DNA from: Bacillota bacterium
Lineage (GTDB): Bacteria > Bacillota > Clostridia > Christensenellales > UMGS416
Direction: 5' to 3'
DNA: 27,861 bases
NCBI GenBank assembly: GCA_023422005.1
Contig: JAEZSC010000003.1
Coordinates: 1-27,861, forward strand
In this document: piece after piece, positions 8,576 to 16,692 of the stretch
Numbering within the stretch: position 1 is the stretch's first letter
Layout: each line of letters starts with the position of its first letter
Notes under the pieces: model-generated
What the model saw: only the letters and a program-made list of their open reading frames with translations
The model's database searches: none
What the model was told of the DNA's origin: nothing
Translations under genes and position numbers: made by a program

Positions 8576-8699
8576 CGAGCTTCCCTCCTGGAGCGCAGGA
8601 TCGGATAAGTTTTGCTCACTGCCGTATCTATCATCCCTGTATAACTTTGGATATCATCATTATATACAAATCCACCGGCTTGGAAAAGGAGAACGAAAA

Positions 8700-9584
8700 A
8701 TGGAAAACATCCGCATTGGCACGCTGGTCAACGGCCCCGACGCCGTCCGCGTGATTCCCCAGATTCTCCCCCACGGGTTCGAGTCCTTCACGCTGACCTT
8801 CTGGCAGACCACCGGCAACACCGACCTGCCCGAGCTGGCCAAACGGGTCCAGGATGCCCTGGCCGGCTCCGGCGCGATCATCTCGGCATTGTCGGTGTTC
8901 GGCAACCCGCTAACCTGCGCCGGCAACAACGCCGATTCTCTCAAGAGCTGGGAACGCCTGATTGACGCGGCCCCTCTCTTTGGCGTGGACATCGTCTCGG
9001 GCTTCACCGGCCGCATACCCGGCAAGCCCATCGACGAATCGATACCGGCGTTCAAACAGGTCTTCGGTGAGCTGGCCAGGCGGGCGGAGGACAAGGGCGT
9101 GCGCATCGCCTTTGAAAACTGCAGCATGGACGGAACCTGGAGGGACGGCGAGTGGAACATCGCCCACAACCCGATGGCGTGGGAAATGATGTTCGACGCC
9201 CTGCCCAACGGCAACCTGGGCCTGGAGTGGGAACCCTGCCACCAGATGGTGTGCCTGATCGACCCGATCCCCCAACTGCGGCAATGGGTCGGCAAAATCT
9301 TCCACGTGCACGGCAAAGACGCCACAATCGCCTGGGACATCGTGCGCACCTACGGCATCGGCGGACCCAAGGGTTATGTGTGGCACCGCACGCCGGGCTT
9401 CGGCGATTCCAACTGGACGGACATCATCTCCATCCTGCGCCAGCACGGCTACAAGGGTACCATCGACATCGAAGGGTACCACGACCCGGTGTACCGCGGC
9501 GAGCTGGAGATGACCGGCCAAGTGCACGGGTTGAACTACCTCAAGCGCTGCCGCGGTGGGGATTTCATTCCCAACCCGGTGTGA
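8700..9584 (+). CDS. Sugar phosphate isomerase/epimerase family protein (AP endonuclease 2-like TIM barrel)
   Basis: A 294-residue TIM barrel of the IolE/IolI/xylose isomerase-like family. Likely metal ligands sit at the ends of strands in the usual order: E139 (GVRIAFENC), E176/E178 and H181 (LGLEWEPCHQ), H202/H204 and D207 (IFHVHGKD), and E258 (GTIDIEGYHDP). Members isomerise or epimerise keto sugars and inositol derivatives, or act on oxidised glycosides. The start is the ATG after AAAAGGAGAACGAAAA; the frame is open further upstream but without a ribosome site. It is 10 bases before the Gfo/Idh/MocA gene and divergent from the AraC gene. The pairing with a dehydrogenase suggests an oxidise-then-isomerise step on a carbohydrate, but the substrate is unknown. 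Confidence 0.88.
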   Translation: MENIRIGTLVNGPDAVRVIPQILPHGFESFTLTFWQTTGNTDLPELAKRVQDALAGSGAIISALSVFGNPLTCAGNNADSLKSWERLIDAAPLFGVDIVSGFTGRIPGKPIDESIPAFKQVFGELARRAEDKGVRIAFENCSMDGTWRDGEWNIAHNPMAWEMMFDALPNGNLGLEWEPCHQMVCLIDPIPQLRQWVGKIFHVHGKDATIAWDIVRTYGIGGPKGYVWHRTPGFGDSNWTDIISILRQHGYKGTIDIEGYHDPVYRGELEMTGQVHGLNYLKRCRGGDFIPNPV

Positions 9585-9594
9585 GGAGGCTGCG

Positions 9595-10614
9595 ATGAAA
9601 CCCTTCCGAATCGTGCTGGCCGGTTGCGGAAGCATGGCCGGCGAATGGGTCAAATACGCGCTGTCCCGCCAGGATTGCGAAATCGTGGGCCTTGTGGACA
9701 TCGTCGCCGGCAACGCCCTGGCCATGGCGCAGCGCTACGGGCTGAACACGCCGGTGTTTACGAACCTGAGCAACGCGCTGGCCAACACCGGCGCCAATCT
9801 TGTCTTTGACGTCACGATACCCGACAGCCACAAGGACGTCGTCGTGACAGCGCTGCGCGCAGGGTGCGACGTGCTGGGCGAAAAGCCCATGGCGTCCTCG
9901 CTGGAGGACGCCCGCCACATGGTGCAGGTGGCCCGTGAGACGGGCAGGAACTATGCCGTCATGCAGAACCGGCGCTACAACCGCCAGGGGCGAGCCTTTG
10001 CGCGGGCCGTCCGGTCCGGGGCCATCGGAACGCCCGGTTTCCTGACGGCGGATTTTTTTCTGGGCCCCCACTTTGGCGGGTTCCGGGATGTCATGGAAAG
10101 CCCGCTGATCCTGGATATGGCCATCCACACCTTCGACCAGGCGCGCGCCTACTGCGGGTGTGACCCTGTCTCGGTGTACTGCCACGAATTCAACCCCGCC
10201 GGCTCCTGGTACAAAGGCGCGGCCTCGGCGGTTTGCATCTTCGAGATGACCAACGGCTGCGTGTTCTGCTACCGGGGCTCCTGGTGCGCAGAAGGCGGCC
10301 AAACTTCCTGGGACGCCCAATGGCGTGCCGTGGGCAGCGCCGGCACAGCCCTGTGGGATGGCGCAGGTGAGCCCATCGTGGAGGCGGTGGAAAAGCCCGC
10401 CGAGCCCGCGTTTATTCACCCCGTCCACCGGGTGGCCGTGACCCATGACGACGCGCGGGAGGGCCATGCCGGGTGCCTGGACGACATGTTCCGCTCCCTC
10501 ACGGAGGGCACGAAGGCGCCCACCGACTGCGAGGACAACGTCAAGAGCGTGGCAATGGTCTTTGCGGCGATGCAGAGCGCACGGGAAGGGCGAAAGGTCG
10601 AAATCAAGATCTGA
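9595..10614 (+). CDS. Gfo/Idh/MocA family NAD(P)-dependent oxidoreductase
   Basis: A 339-residue soluble dehydrogenase. The N-terminal Rossmann domain starts FRIVLAGCGSMAGEW (G-C-G-S-M-A at residues 10-15). The family's E-K-P motif is at 96-98 (VLGEKPMASS), and the C-terminal domain carries D174-x3-H178-x2-D181 (LILDMAIHTFDQA), the typical active-site pattern. Such enzymes oxidise or reduce hydroxyls of sugars, inositols or glycosides. The ATG at 9595 is preceded by GAGGAGG placed across the end of the upstream gene's stop region, so both are one operon. Transcription ends at the hairpin after 10634. Specific substrate and gene symbol cannot be given. Confidence 0.93.
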   Translation: MKPFRIVLAGCGSMAGEWVKYALSRQDCEIVGLVDIVAGNALAMAQRYGLNTPVFTNLSNALANTGANLVFDVTIPDSHKDVVVTALRAGCDVLGEKPMASSLEDARHMVQVARETGRNYAVMQNRRYNRQGRAFARAVRSGAIGTPGFLTADFFLGPHFGGFRDVMESPLILDMAIHTFDQARAYCGCDPVSVYCHEFNPAGSWYKGAASAVCIFEMTNGCVFCYRGSWCAEGGQTSWDAQWRAVGSAGTALWDGAGEPIVEAVEKPAEPAFIHPVHRVAVTHDDAREGHAGCLDDMFRSLTEGTKAPTDCEDNVKSVAMVFAAMQSAREGRKVEIKI

Positions 10615-10633
10615 AAGAAACCACCAAAAAGGA

Positions 10634-10670
10634 AGGGAGCGAACAACAGCTGTTCGCTCCCTAATCTTTT
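10634..10670. terminator. Bidirectional intrinsic terminator between convergent operons
   Basis: A perfect 12-base-pair stem (10634-10645 with 10651-10662), a five-base loop, and T-rich sequence on both exits: AATCTTTT on the plus side and TTCCTTTTTGG on the minus side. It lies 20 bases after the Gfo/Idh/MocA stop and just beyond the stop of the minus-strand membrane protein gene at 10681. Confidence 0.88.
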
Positions 10671-10680
10671 ATCGGATTCT

Positions 10681-11010
10681 CTAGAGGAACCGTACGATGA
10701 AGAAACTGGCCGCCACCGCCAGCACAATAAACACGCACAGCATCGCGGCGAACGCCAGGCAGTAGAGCAGGTGCTTCCGCCAGGGCGTTCCCCTCTTGAT
10801 GGCCCTGGGCCGCAGGCTGCCGAACACAGCGAGAGAAAAGGCCAGCACATAGCACGGCACCACGGCGACGACCTTGCCAATATCAAGCAGGCTAGGCAGC
10901 AGCAGGAACACCGCCGCCACCGTCAGCCACGCCACTGTCTCCAGCGCCACATGCCACCAGGGGCGCAGGTTTACATCTTCGGTCTTGTGCTCGGGCTTAT
11001 GCTCACTCAT
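10681..11010 (-). CDS. Small membrane protein with three predicted helices, unknown function
   Basis: A 109-residue protein. The first 20 residues are hydrophilic and charged (SEHKPEHKTEDVN). Three hydrophobic segments follow, at about 22-43 (ETVAWLTVAAVFLLLPSLL), 46-66 (VVAVVPCYVLAFSLAVFGSL) and 81-108 (LYCLAFAAMLCVFIVLAVAA onward). The loop after helix 2 is basic (RPRAIKRGTPWRKH), which suggests it faces the cytoplasm. No family is recognised. Its ATG overlaps the stop of the nucleoside phosphorylase gene by eight bases (ATGAGTGA), so translation is probably coupled and the gene belongs to the same operon. It is the last gene before the bidirectional terminator. Confidence 0.72.
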   Translation of the reverse strand: MSEHKPEHKTEDVNLRPWWHVALETVAWLTVAAVFLLLPSLLDIGKVVAVVPCYVLAFSLAVFGSLRPRAIKRGTPWRKHLLYCLAFAAMLCVFIVLAVAASFFIVRFL

Positions 11011-11788
11011 GGCGTTCTCCCAGCTTCACCGCGGCTTCCAGCGACAGCAAAAACAGCTTATCCCGGGCGGTACGGTTGCCCACCCAATCGCGCTCGTCGT
11101 AATTGTCATAGTCTACGAGGATATCGCCGCTATAGAGCAACTGGCCGAACCCGGCGCCGCGGAAGCGGGCCACGGCGGCCAGCGTCGCGCATTCCATTTC
11201 CACAACCTTGCAGCCTTCCTCCTTGCGGTAGGTGATCATGTCCGGCGTCTCCCGGTAGAAACCGTCGGTGGTCCATGTCTTGCACGTGACGTAGGGCACG
11301 CCGTGCTCTCTGAGCGTCTGATCGATGACCGCCACCATGTCCGCGTCCAGCGCGATGTCTCGCGAGGGCGGCAGATAGTGATAGGATGCGCCTTCGTCGC
11401 GCAGCGCAACCGTGGGCACGATGACATCGCCCGCGGGGATGTCACACAGCACGCCGCAGCCCCCGCACACGATCAGATGCCGCACGCCGTAGCCGAACAG
11501 AAAGTCCGCCATCATCGCGATGGCCGCGGAACCGACGTCGGCGCGGATCACGCACAGCTCCACGCCCTTGTATTGCGTGACGTAGGCCGGGAAGCTTCCG
11601 GTCTCCGAGCCGTAGGTGTTGGCGATTTCACAGGGCCGCTCCTCAATGAAGCGGTCCAGCACCTCCCGGAAGAACGTCATCACGCACACCGGCGGCAGAT
11701 TGCCCCGGTTGTGGCGGTTGGGCCGAATGATGCCGTGGGGTTCGGTATCGTATTCCAAAATCGGATATGGGTGCTTTACGACGGGCAT
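11003..11788 (-). CDS. Nucleoside phosphorylase (PNP/UDP family)
   Basis: A 261-residue cytoplasmic enzyme that should cleave nucleosides with phosphate. The glycine-rich strand at residues 101-115 (GVRHLIVCGGCGVLC) and the motif VVEMECATLAAVA (E197-M-E-C) fit the purine nucleoside/uridine phosphorylase superfamily, in which the M-E-x-E/A segment binds ribose. TTDGFYRE at 173-180 is also typical. The base preference cannot be read. The ATG follows GAAGGAGGGCAT. It lies between the GNAT gene (11 bases upstream) and the small membrane protein gene (overlapping), at the end of the purR-glmU-prs-pth run. A nucleotide salvage role would fit the neighbouring prs and purR, but co-regulation is inference. 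Confidence 0.88.
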   Translation of the reverse strand: MPVVKHPYPILEYDTEPHGIIRPNRHNRGNLPPVCVMTFFREVLDRFIEERPCEIANTYGSETGSFPAYVTQYKGVELCVIRADVGSAAIAMMADFLFGYGVRHLIVCGGCGVLCDIPAGDVIVPTVALRDEGASYHYLPPSRDIALDADMVAVIDQTLREHGVPYVTCKTWTTDGFYRETPDMITYRKEEGCKVVEMECATLAAVARFRGAGFGQLLYSGDILVDYDNYDERDWVGNRTARDKLFLLSLEAAVKLGERHE

Positions 11789-11799
11789 ATGCCCTCCTT

Positions 11800-12243
11800 C
11801 TATCCTTCAGATGCTTCGATGGGCGGAATGCCCTTCATAAGGAACATCTCCATGGTTTCAACCAGCGGCGGAATATCCTTTAGCAGGCAGCCGCAGTCCT
11901 TATAGCCCAGTTTACGATAAAAGTGCTGCGCACCTTCCTCCACCATCGTCGACGTCATCACGACGCGATGGCCCATGGCCGCCATGTCCTTCTCCCATTG
12001 CAGCAGAGCCAGCCTGCCATATCCCTTTCTCTGGTGGGCTTCCTGAATGTAGATCAGGTTGAGAAAGGGGACGATGTCCCAAAACAAGTTGTATCGCAGC
12101 ACGCCGATGGGTGTATTGTCTTCCAGCAGCACATAGCAAGTGTGGTCCTGGAGTTTGCTGTTCCATGTTTCCTGAGAAATGTGCCTGTCCAGCGTAAACC
12201 AAAAATCCCTGTGCAGCTCTTGGGCATATTCCATGCGAAACAT
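11800..12243 (-). CDS. GNAT family N-acetyltransferase
   Basis: A 147-residue protein starting MFRMEYAQELHRDFWFTLDR. The acetyl-CoA-binding motif A is clear: FLNLIYIQEAHQRKGYGRLAL with the Q/R-x-x-G-x-G/A loop as QRKGYG, followed by the helix LLQWEKDMAAMG. Motif B (VEEGAQHFYRKLGYKD) is the usual A-x-x-F-Y-x-K-x-G-Y stretch. The acceptor is unknown. ATG at 12243 has a strong GGAAGGAG ribosome site; the frame extends upstream to 12282 without one. It lies 62 bases after the pth stop with no terminator seen in the gap, so it may be read from the purR-pth transcript. Confidence 0.9.
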   Translation of the reverse strand: MFRMEYAQELHRDFWFTLDRHISQETWNSKLQDHTCYVLLEDNTPIGVLRYNLFWDIVPFLNLIYIQEAHQRKGYGRLALLQWEKDMAAMGHRVVMTSTMVEEGAQHFYRKLGYKDCGCLLKDIPPLVETMEMFLMKGIPPIEASEG

Positions 12244-12305
12244 TGCGAATCTCCTTCCCTGTTGTCGGCCAGAGTGTTTCACCCCAGAACAATGATATGC
12301 TCGGA

Positions 12306-12869
12306 TTACCCCTTGTTGTAGCGCTGCATCGCCTGCTCCGCGCCCAGGCGCACGATGGCGTCCACGGCCTCGGCGGCACGCTTGCAGGCGGCCTGCAGCA
12401 GGTCCTGCTCCTCCGCCTCGGGCCGCCCCAGCACAAAATCGATGATATCCGTATTCTGCGGCACCGCGCCGATGCCGATGCGCACCCGCAGGAAGTCCTC
12501 ACTGCCCACGTCGAAGATCACCGATTTCATGCCATTGTGGGTGCCGGGGCCGCCCCTTAAGCGCACGCGCAGCTTGCCCACCGGCAGGTCCAGATCGTCG
12601 TAGATCACGATCAGCTCGTCCATCCCCACCCGCAACTTGCGCATGGCTTCGGCCACGCTGCGGCCGGAGTCGTTCATGTAGGTTGTGGGCTTGAGCAGTG
12701 CCACCGCCTGCCCCGCCGCGCGGCCGCTGGCGAAGTATCCGTGCATCTTCTCATGGGTGATGGGCAGCCGCCACAGCTTGGAGAGCTCGTCCACGGCCTT
12801 GTAGCCCATGTTGTGGCGGGTGTTCTCATATTGCATGCCGGGGTTACCCAGGCCGACTACGAGGATCAT
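12306..12869 (-). CDS. pth: Peptidyl-tRNA hydrolase
   Basis: Releases peptides from prematurely dropped peptidyl-tRNAs. At 187 residues it has family length. The N-terminus MILVVGLGNPGMQYENTRHN holds the conserved N9 and the catalytic H19. N66 (PTTYMNDSG), D92 (IYDDLDLPVGK) and N112 (GPGTHNGMKS) match the other active-site positions. Its start overlaps the HAD gene's stop as ATGA at 12866-12869. The order glmU-prs-(x)-pth is common in Bacillota, here with a HAD phosphatase in the x position in place of the Ctc ribosomal protein. Confidence 0.98.
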   Translation of the reverse strand: MILVVGLGNPGMQYENTRHNMGYKAVDELSKLWRLPITHEKMHGYFASGRAAGQAVALLKPTTYMNDSGRSVAEAMRKLRVGMDELIVIYDDLDLPVGKLRVRLRGGPGTHNGMKSVIFDVGSEDFLRVRIGIGAVPQNTDIIDFVLGRPEAEEQDLLQAACKRAAEAVDAIVRLGAEQAMQRYNKG

Positions 12870-13597
12870 GCGCCGGTCTCCCCCGCCAGGGCCCTCAGCC
12901 AGGCCAACAGGTCTTCATAGCGGCCCTCGTGGTCGCAGCGGTAGGCACAGCCCTCGGGTATGATGGCGTGGTTGCGCACGAAGAAGGTCTCCATGCCCAG
13001 CTCCGTAGGCGCCCGCAGGTCTTCCACGGCGTCGTTGCCGATCATGATGCACTGCCCGCCCCGCAGGCCCAGCGTGTCCAGCAGTTGCTCATAATAGGCG
13101 CGGTGGGGCTTGCACGCGCGGTACTGCTCAAAGGTCGTGATATGCTCGAAATCGTCGGGGCTTAAGCCCGCCCACCGGATGCGCTTCTCCACGGCGATGC
13201 GCGGGAACAGCGGGCTGGTAGCCAGCACCAGCCGCGCTCCCGTGGAGCGGGCCGCGGTCACGATGGCCGGCACCAGCGGCTCCATAGGCGTAATCTCGCG
13301 CACGGCCTCGAAGGCCGCGCCGCGGTAATAGCCGTCGAACAGTGGTTCCGATGCCGCGCGGGTGATGCCGCTGGCCTGTTCGAAGGCTCGCCAGAACACC
13401 GTTTCCAGCATATCCGGGCCTCCGGTCTTGTCCATCATGGCCTGAGAGCCGTAGAGTATGCTCTTGGCGATGGCTCGCGGGTCGCCCAGTGCAGCAGCGG
13501 TGGCGGATATGCCGGGCAGATAGGCGCGCACGAACTCTTCGCGCTCCATGGGCAGCAGCGTGCCGTCCAGGTCGAAAAGGATGGCGTTTTTGGTCAC
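12866..13597 (-). CDS. HAD-superfamily hydrolase, phosphatase-like
   Basis: A 243-residue phosphatase-like protein. Motif I is ILFDLDGTLLP with catalytic D9 and D11. An inserted helical cap follows (residues 17-100). Motif II is LVLATSP (T127), motif III K163 (ACKPHRAYY), and motif IV IMIGNDAVEDL (N188-D189). These are all residues needed for activity. The substrate is unknown; a sugar-phosphate or nucleotide would fit the operon but cannot be shown. The gene is joined by four-base ATGA overlaps to both prs upstream and pth downstream, so all three are translated in a coupled fashion. Confidence 0.92.
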   Translation of the reverse strand: MTKNAILFDLDGTLLPMEREEFVRAYLPGISATAAALGDPRAIAKSILYGSQAMMDKTGGPDMLETVFWRAFEQASGITRAASEPLFDGYYRGAAFEAVREITPMEPLVPAIVTAARSTGARLVLATSPLFPRIAVEKRIRWAGLSPDDFEHITTFEQYRACKPHRAYYEQLLDTLGLRGGQCIMIGNDAVEDLRAPTELGMETFFVRNHAIIPEGCAYRCDHEGRYEDLLAWLRALAGETGA

Positions 13598-14601
13598 TCC
13601 ATGTCCTCCTTGAAATCGGTAATACGCATTTGAATGGGATGTACGCCGCTGGGCGTGCGTGTAAACAGCGAGCTCACCGGCAGGTCCTCATAGATGCGCT
13701 CGATGGCTTCGGCGAACACCCGCGCCACCGACAGCACCCGTATCCTGGAACATTGCCTGGCGCCGATGGGTATCGTGTTGGTCATAACCAGCTCGCGGAT
13801 CGGTGAAGCCTGGATGCGCTCCAGCGCCGCGCCCGAAAGCACACCGTGGGTGCAGCACGCGTACACCTCCCGGGCTCCGTGCTCCACCAGCGCCTGGGCG
13901 CCGCCCACGATGGTGCCGGCGGTGTCTATCATATCGTCGAACAGGATGGCCCGCATGTCGCGCACATCGCCGATCAGGTTCATGATCTCGGCCATGTTGG
14001 CCCGGGGGCGGCGCTTGTCGATGATGGCCAGCGGCGCGCTCAGCTGCTCGGCGAAAGCCCGCGCCCGCGCCACGGACCCCAAGTCCGGCGACACGACCAC
14101 GACGTCGGCGCTCACAAAGTCGCGCTCCTTATAATACTCCACCAGCGTGGGCATGCCCAGCATGTGGTCCACCGGGATGTTGAAGAATCCCTGTATCTGC
14201 AGCGCGTGCAGATCCATCGTAAGCAGGCGGTCCGCGCCGGCGGCGGCCAGCAGGTCGGCCACGAGCTTGGCGGTGATGGGGTCCCGGGCTTTTACCTTGC
14301 GGTCCTGGCGGGCGTAGCCGTAATAAGGGATCACGGCGGTGATGCGCCCGGCCGACGCCCGCCGGAAGGAGTCGATCATGATCAGCAGTTCCATCAGGTT
14401 GTCATTGACCGGCATGCACGTGGGCTGCACGACGAACACGTCGCAGCCGCGCACGGTCTCACGGGTGTTTACAGAAATCTCGCCGTCGCTGAAGCGGCCA
14501 ACCTCGCACAAGCCCAGCTTGATCCCCAGCAGTTGAGCGATTTCCTCGGCCAGGGCCGGGTTGGCGTTGCCGGTGAACAGCTTGATGTTGCCGTACCTCA
14601 T
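13594..14601 (-). CDS. prs: Ribose-phosphate pyrophosphokinase
   Basis: Makes PRPP from ribose 5-phosphate and ATP for purine, pyrimidine, His and NAD synthesis. All hallmarks are present: FSDGEISV near residue 37, ATP-loop residues RQDRK (98-102), catalytic H132 (LLTMDLHALQIQGFF), the SPDLGSVARA segment at 171-180, and the PRPP site FDDMIDTAGT (221-230). At 335 residues it is slightly longer than the usual 315 or so, mainly through a C-terminal tail (QMRITDFKEDME). The ATG follows AAAGAGGAATC and overlaps the last codon of the disrupted glmU frame as ATGA (14598-14601). Because translation from the glmU frame would normally feed this start, the glmU stop codon could reduce coupling. Confidence 0.98.
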   Translation of the reverse strand: MRYGNIKLFTGNANPALAEEIAQLLGIKLGLCEVGRFSDGEISVNTRETVRGCDVFVVQPTCMPVNDNLMELLIMIDSFRRASAGRITAVIPYYGYARQDRKVKARDPITAKLVADLLAAAGADRLLTMDLHALQIQGFFNIPVDHMLGMPTLVEYYKERDFVSADVVVVSPDLGSVARARAFAEQLSAPLAIIDKRRPRANMAEIMNLIGDVRDMRAILFDDMIDTAGTIVGGAQALVEHGAREVYACCTHGVLSGAALERIQASPIRELVMTNTIPIGARQCSRIRVLSVARVFAEAIERIYEDLPVSSLFTRTPSGVHPIQMRITDFKEDME

Positions 14602-15815
14602 GATTCCTCTTTCTCGTTCCTTCTGGCCACCCAGCCCTCCTTGTTCACTTGCCAGGCGCGGGCGATGGCCAACGCTTCGCCGGGCACGTCCACGGTGATG
14701 GTGCTGCCGGCGGTGGTGTAGGCATTCGCGCCCACGCGCACCCGGGCAACCAGGTTGGTGTTGCAGCCGATGGAGGCGTTATCCTCCACGACAGAGCGGT
14801 GTTTGCGCTTGCCGTCGCTGCCCGGGCGCGTTTAGGCGAAGGGCCCTACATGGCTGTCATCACCGATGATCGTGTCGGTAACCACCGAGTTTTGCACCTC
14901 CACGCGGTCGCCGATGGTGGCGCGGCTAAAGCGGCTGCCGGGATACAGCGTACAGCCGGAACCGATGACGGTACCGCTCTCCAGCGTGTTGTTGGGGTAT
15001 ATAACCGTGTCCGCGCCAATACGCACGTCCCAATCGATGTAGGTTGTGGCAGGATCGATCATCGTAACGCCTGCGAGCATGTGCCCGCGGTTGATGCGCG
15101 CGCGCAGCACGGCTGCCGCCTGGGCCAGTTGGGCGCGGTCGTTGATGCCCATACCTTCCTCAAAATCCCCCTGTACGCCGGCGATGCGGCCGCCCCTGCC
15201 GGCCAGAATGGCGATGACGTCGGTCAGGTAGTACTCCCGCTGGGCGTTGTCATTGCGCAAGAGGTCCAGCGCCCCCAACAGCGCGTCGCGGCAGAAGCAA
15301 TAAGCCGACGCGTTGATCTCGCGGATGGCCCGCTGTTCCCGGGAGGCGTCGCGGTGCTCCACGATGGCCTGAATGTTGCCGCGGCTATCGCGCACGATGC
15401 GTCCGTAGCCTGTTGGGTCCGGCACCACGGAAAAGAGCAGCGCCGCGTCCTGGCCGCCCTCGGCCACGCATTCCACGAGGCGCGCCACCGATTCCGCCCG
15501 GATCAGAGGCATGTCTCCGCAGGTCACCAGCACGGCATCGGCGTCTCCAATGCATTCGCGGGCCATCATGACGGCGTGGCCGGTGCCCAGCTGCTGGGCC
15601 TGTACCGCGAACTGCAACCCAGCGTCCTTCAAGGCATCCATGACGGTGTCGCGGCCGTGGCCCACTACAACAATCGGGTGCTCGTCGGCGTCGCGCACGC
15701 TGTCGATGGCCCATTCCAATATGCTGCGGCCGCACAGGCGGTGCAGCGTCTTGGGCGTGGCACTCTTCATGCGCTTGCCCTCACCACCGGCCATGATAAT
15801 GGAACGGATGGTCAT
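14598..15815 (-). pseudogene. glmU: glmU with intact uridylyltransferase domain but interrupted and internally deleted acetyltransferase domain
   Basis: GlmU normally makes UDP-GlcNAc with two activities: GlcN-1-P acetylation (C-terminal left-handed beta helix) and GlcNAc-1-P uridylylation (N-terminal Rossmann-like domain). Here residues 1-327 carry the uridylyltransferase domain (IIMAGGEGKRMKSATPKTLH, VLVTCGDMPLI) and the first beta-helix coils, up to DDSHVGPFA. A TAA stop follows at 14834-14832. The same frame goes on with TRPGSDGKRKHRSVVEDN and the normal C-terminus (IGCNTNLVARVRVGANAY, then AIARAWQVNKEGW), ending at 14598. Compared from memory with E. coli and B. subtilis GlmU, about 50 residues between RPGS and DGK are missing. 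That stretch holds the GHLSY segment with the catalytic His and other acetyltransferase residues. The remaining 327-residue product may still be a uridylyltransferase. Start ATG 15815 follows GAGGTGAGGAT; the gene lies 38 bases after purR. Confidence 0.85.
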
Positions 15816-15853
15816 ATCCTCACCTCATAGTGATTGTATGTGGGAATGGGATG

Positions 15854-16678
15854 TTATTTCAGCAGCCATTCGCTGGGTTGAACGTCCACGATGCGGGCGG
15901 TCTCGTCCACGCCGCATAGCGTCATCAGCGACCGATAGTCGCCTACGAGCTTGGCAGGGGGCTCCGCCGTGGCCATCACCATGGCGCTGCCCACAACCTC
16001 GACGTTGAACTCCTGCATCAGGTCTATGAGCCCCTTGGTCGTGCCGCCGCCCTTCATGAAGTCGTCCACGATCAGCGCCCGCTGTCCTTCCTTGACATAA
16101 CGCTTGGGCAGCGACATCGTCTGGATGCGCCGCGTGGAGGAGCCGGTCACATAGTTGATCGTAACGACCGATCCGTCGGTGATCTTGGCGTCACGCCGGG
16201 CGATGATCAGCGGTACGCTTAAAAACCGTGCCGTCATCAGCGCCACGGGGATGCCCTTGGTTTCCACGGTCAGCACGAAATCCGGCTGAGCTGTTATATA
16301 CCAGGAGCTGATGATCTCGCCCATGCGGCTGACGACCAACGGATCGCTGAGCAGGTCCAGCATGTAGAGGAAGCCGCCGGTCAATATCCGGTTGGGGTCT
16401 TCCAGCTGGCGGCACAGGCGGCGCACAAAGGCCAGCGATTCCTCCTGCGTGGGCTGCGAGAGATACAGCACGCCGCCGGACGCGCCGGTGACGGTTCGCA
16501 GCGTGCCCAGGGAGTACTTCTCCAGAATTTCCCGGGCAATGTCCACATCCTCGCTGATCGTGGATTTGGCCGAACCGAACAAGTCGGAAAAATGGGTCAA
16601 GGTGAAGCTCTTGTTGGGTGAATTGGACAGTATCTTGATCATCGCGCCGATGCGCTCGTTGCGCTTGACCTTATCCAT
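15854..16678 (-). CDS. purR: Pur operon repressor PurR (Gram-positive, PRTase-fold type)
   Basis: A DNA-binding repressor of purine genes that responds to PRPP. The N-terminal winged helix (KRNERIGAMIKILSNSPNK, then FSDLFGSAKSTISEDVDI) is joined to a phosphoribosyltransferase-like domain. Its PRPP loop is ALIVDDFMKGGGTT (residues 201-214), as in Bacillus PurR and unlike the LacI-type PurR of enterics. At 274 residues it has normal length. The start is ATG 16678, behind GGAGGCCACC; the longer frame begins with TTG. It is first in the purR-glmU-prs-HAD-pth run, so the PRPP-sensing repressor is co-transcribed with PRPP synthase. A CCGAA-type palindrome lies between its promoter and its start. 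Confidence 0.97.
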   Translation of the reverse strand: MDKVKRNERIGAMIKILSNSPNKSFTLTHFSDLFGSAKSTISEDVDIAREILEKYSLGTLRTVTGASGGVLYLSQPTQEESLAFVRRLCRQLEDPNRILTGGFLYMLDLLSDPLVVSRMGEIISSWYITAQPDFVLTVETKGIPVALMTARFLSVPLIIARRDAKITDGSVVTINYVTGSSTRRIQTMSLPKRYVKEGQRALIVDDFMKGGGTTKGLIDLMQEFNVEVVGSAMVMATAEPPAKLVGDYRSLMTLCGVDETARIVDVQPSEWLLK

Positions 16679-16692
16679 GGTGGCCTCCAATT

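Noticed and set aside
8576..8699. Search for a clear promoter between the AraC gene and the isomerase gene
   Set aside because: TATAAC at 8640-8645 and TTGCTC at 8612-8617 are 22 bases apart, too far for a standard promoter; I do not call one.
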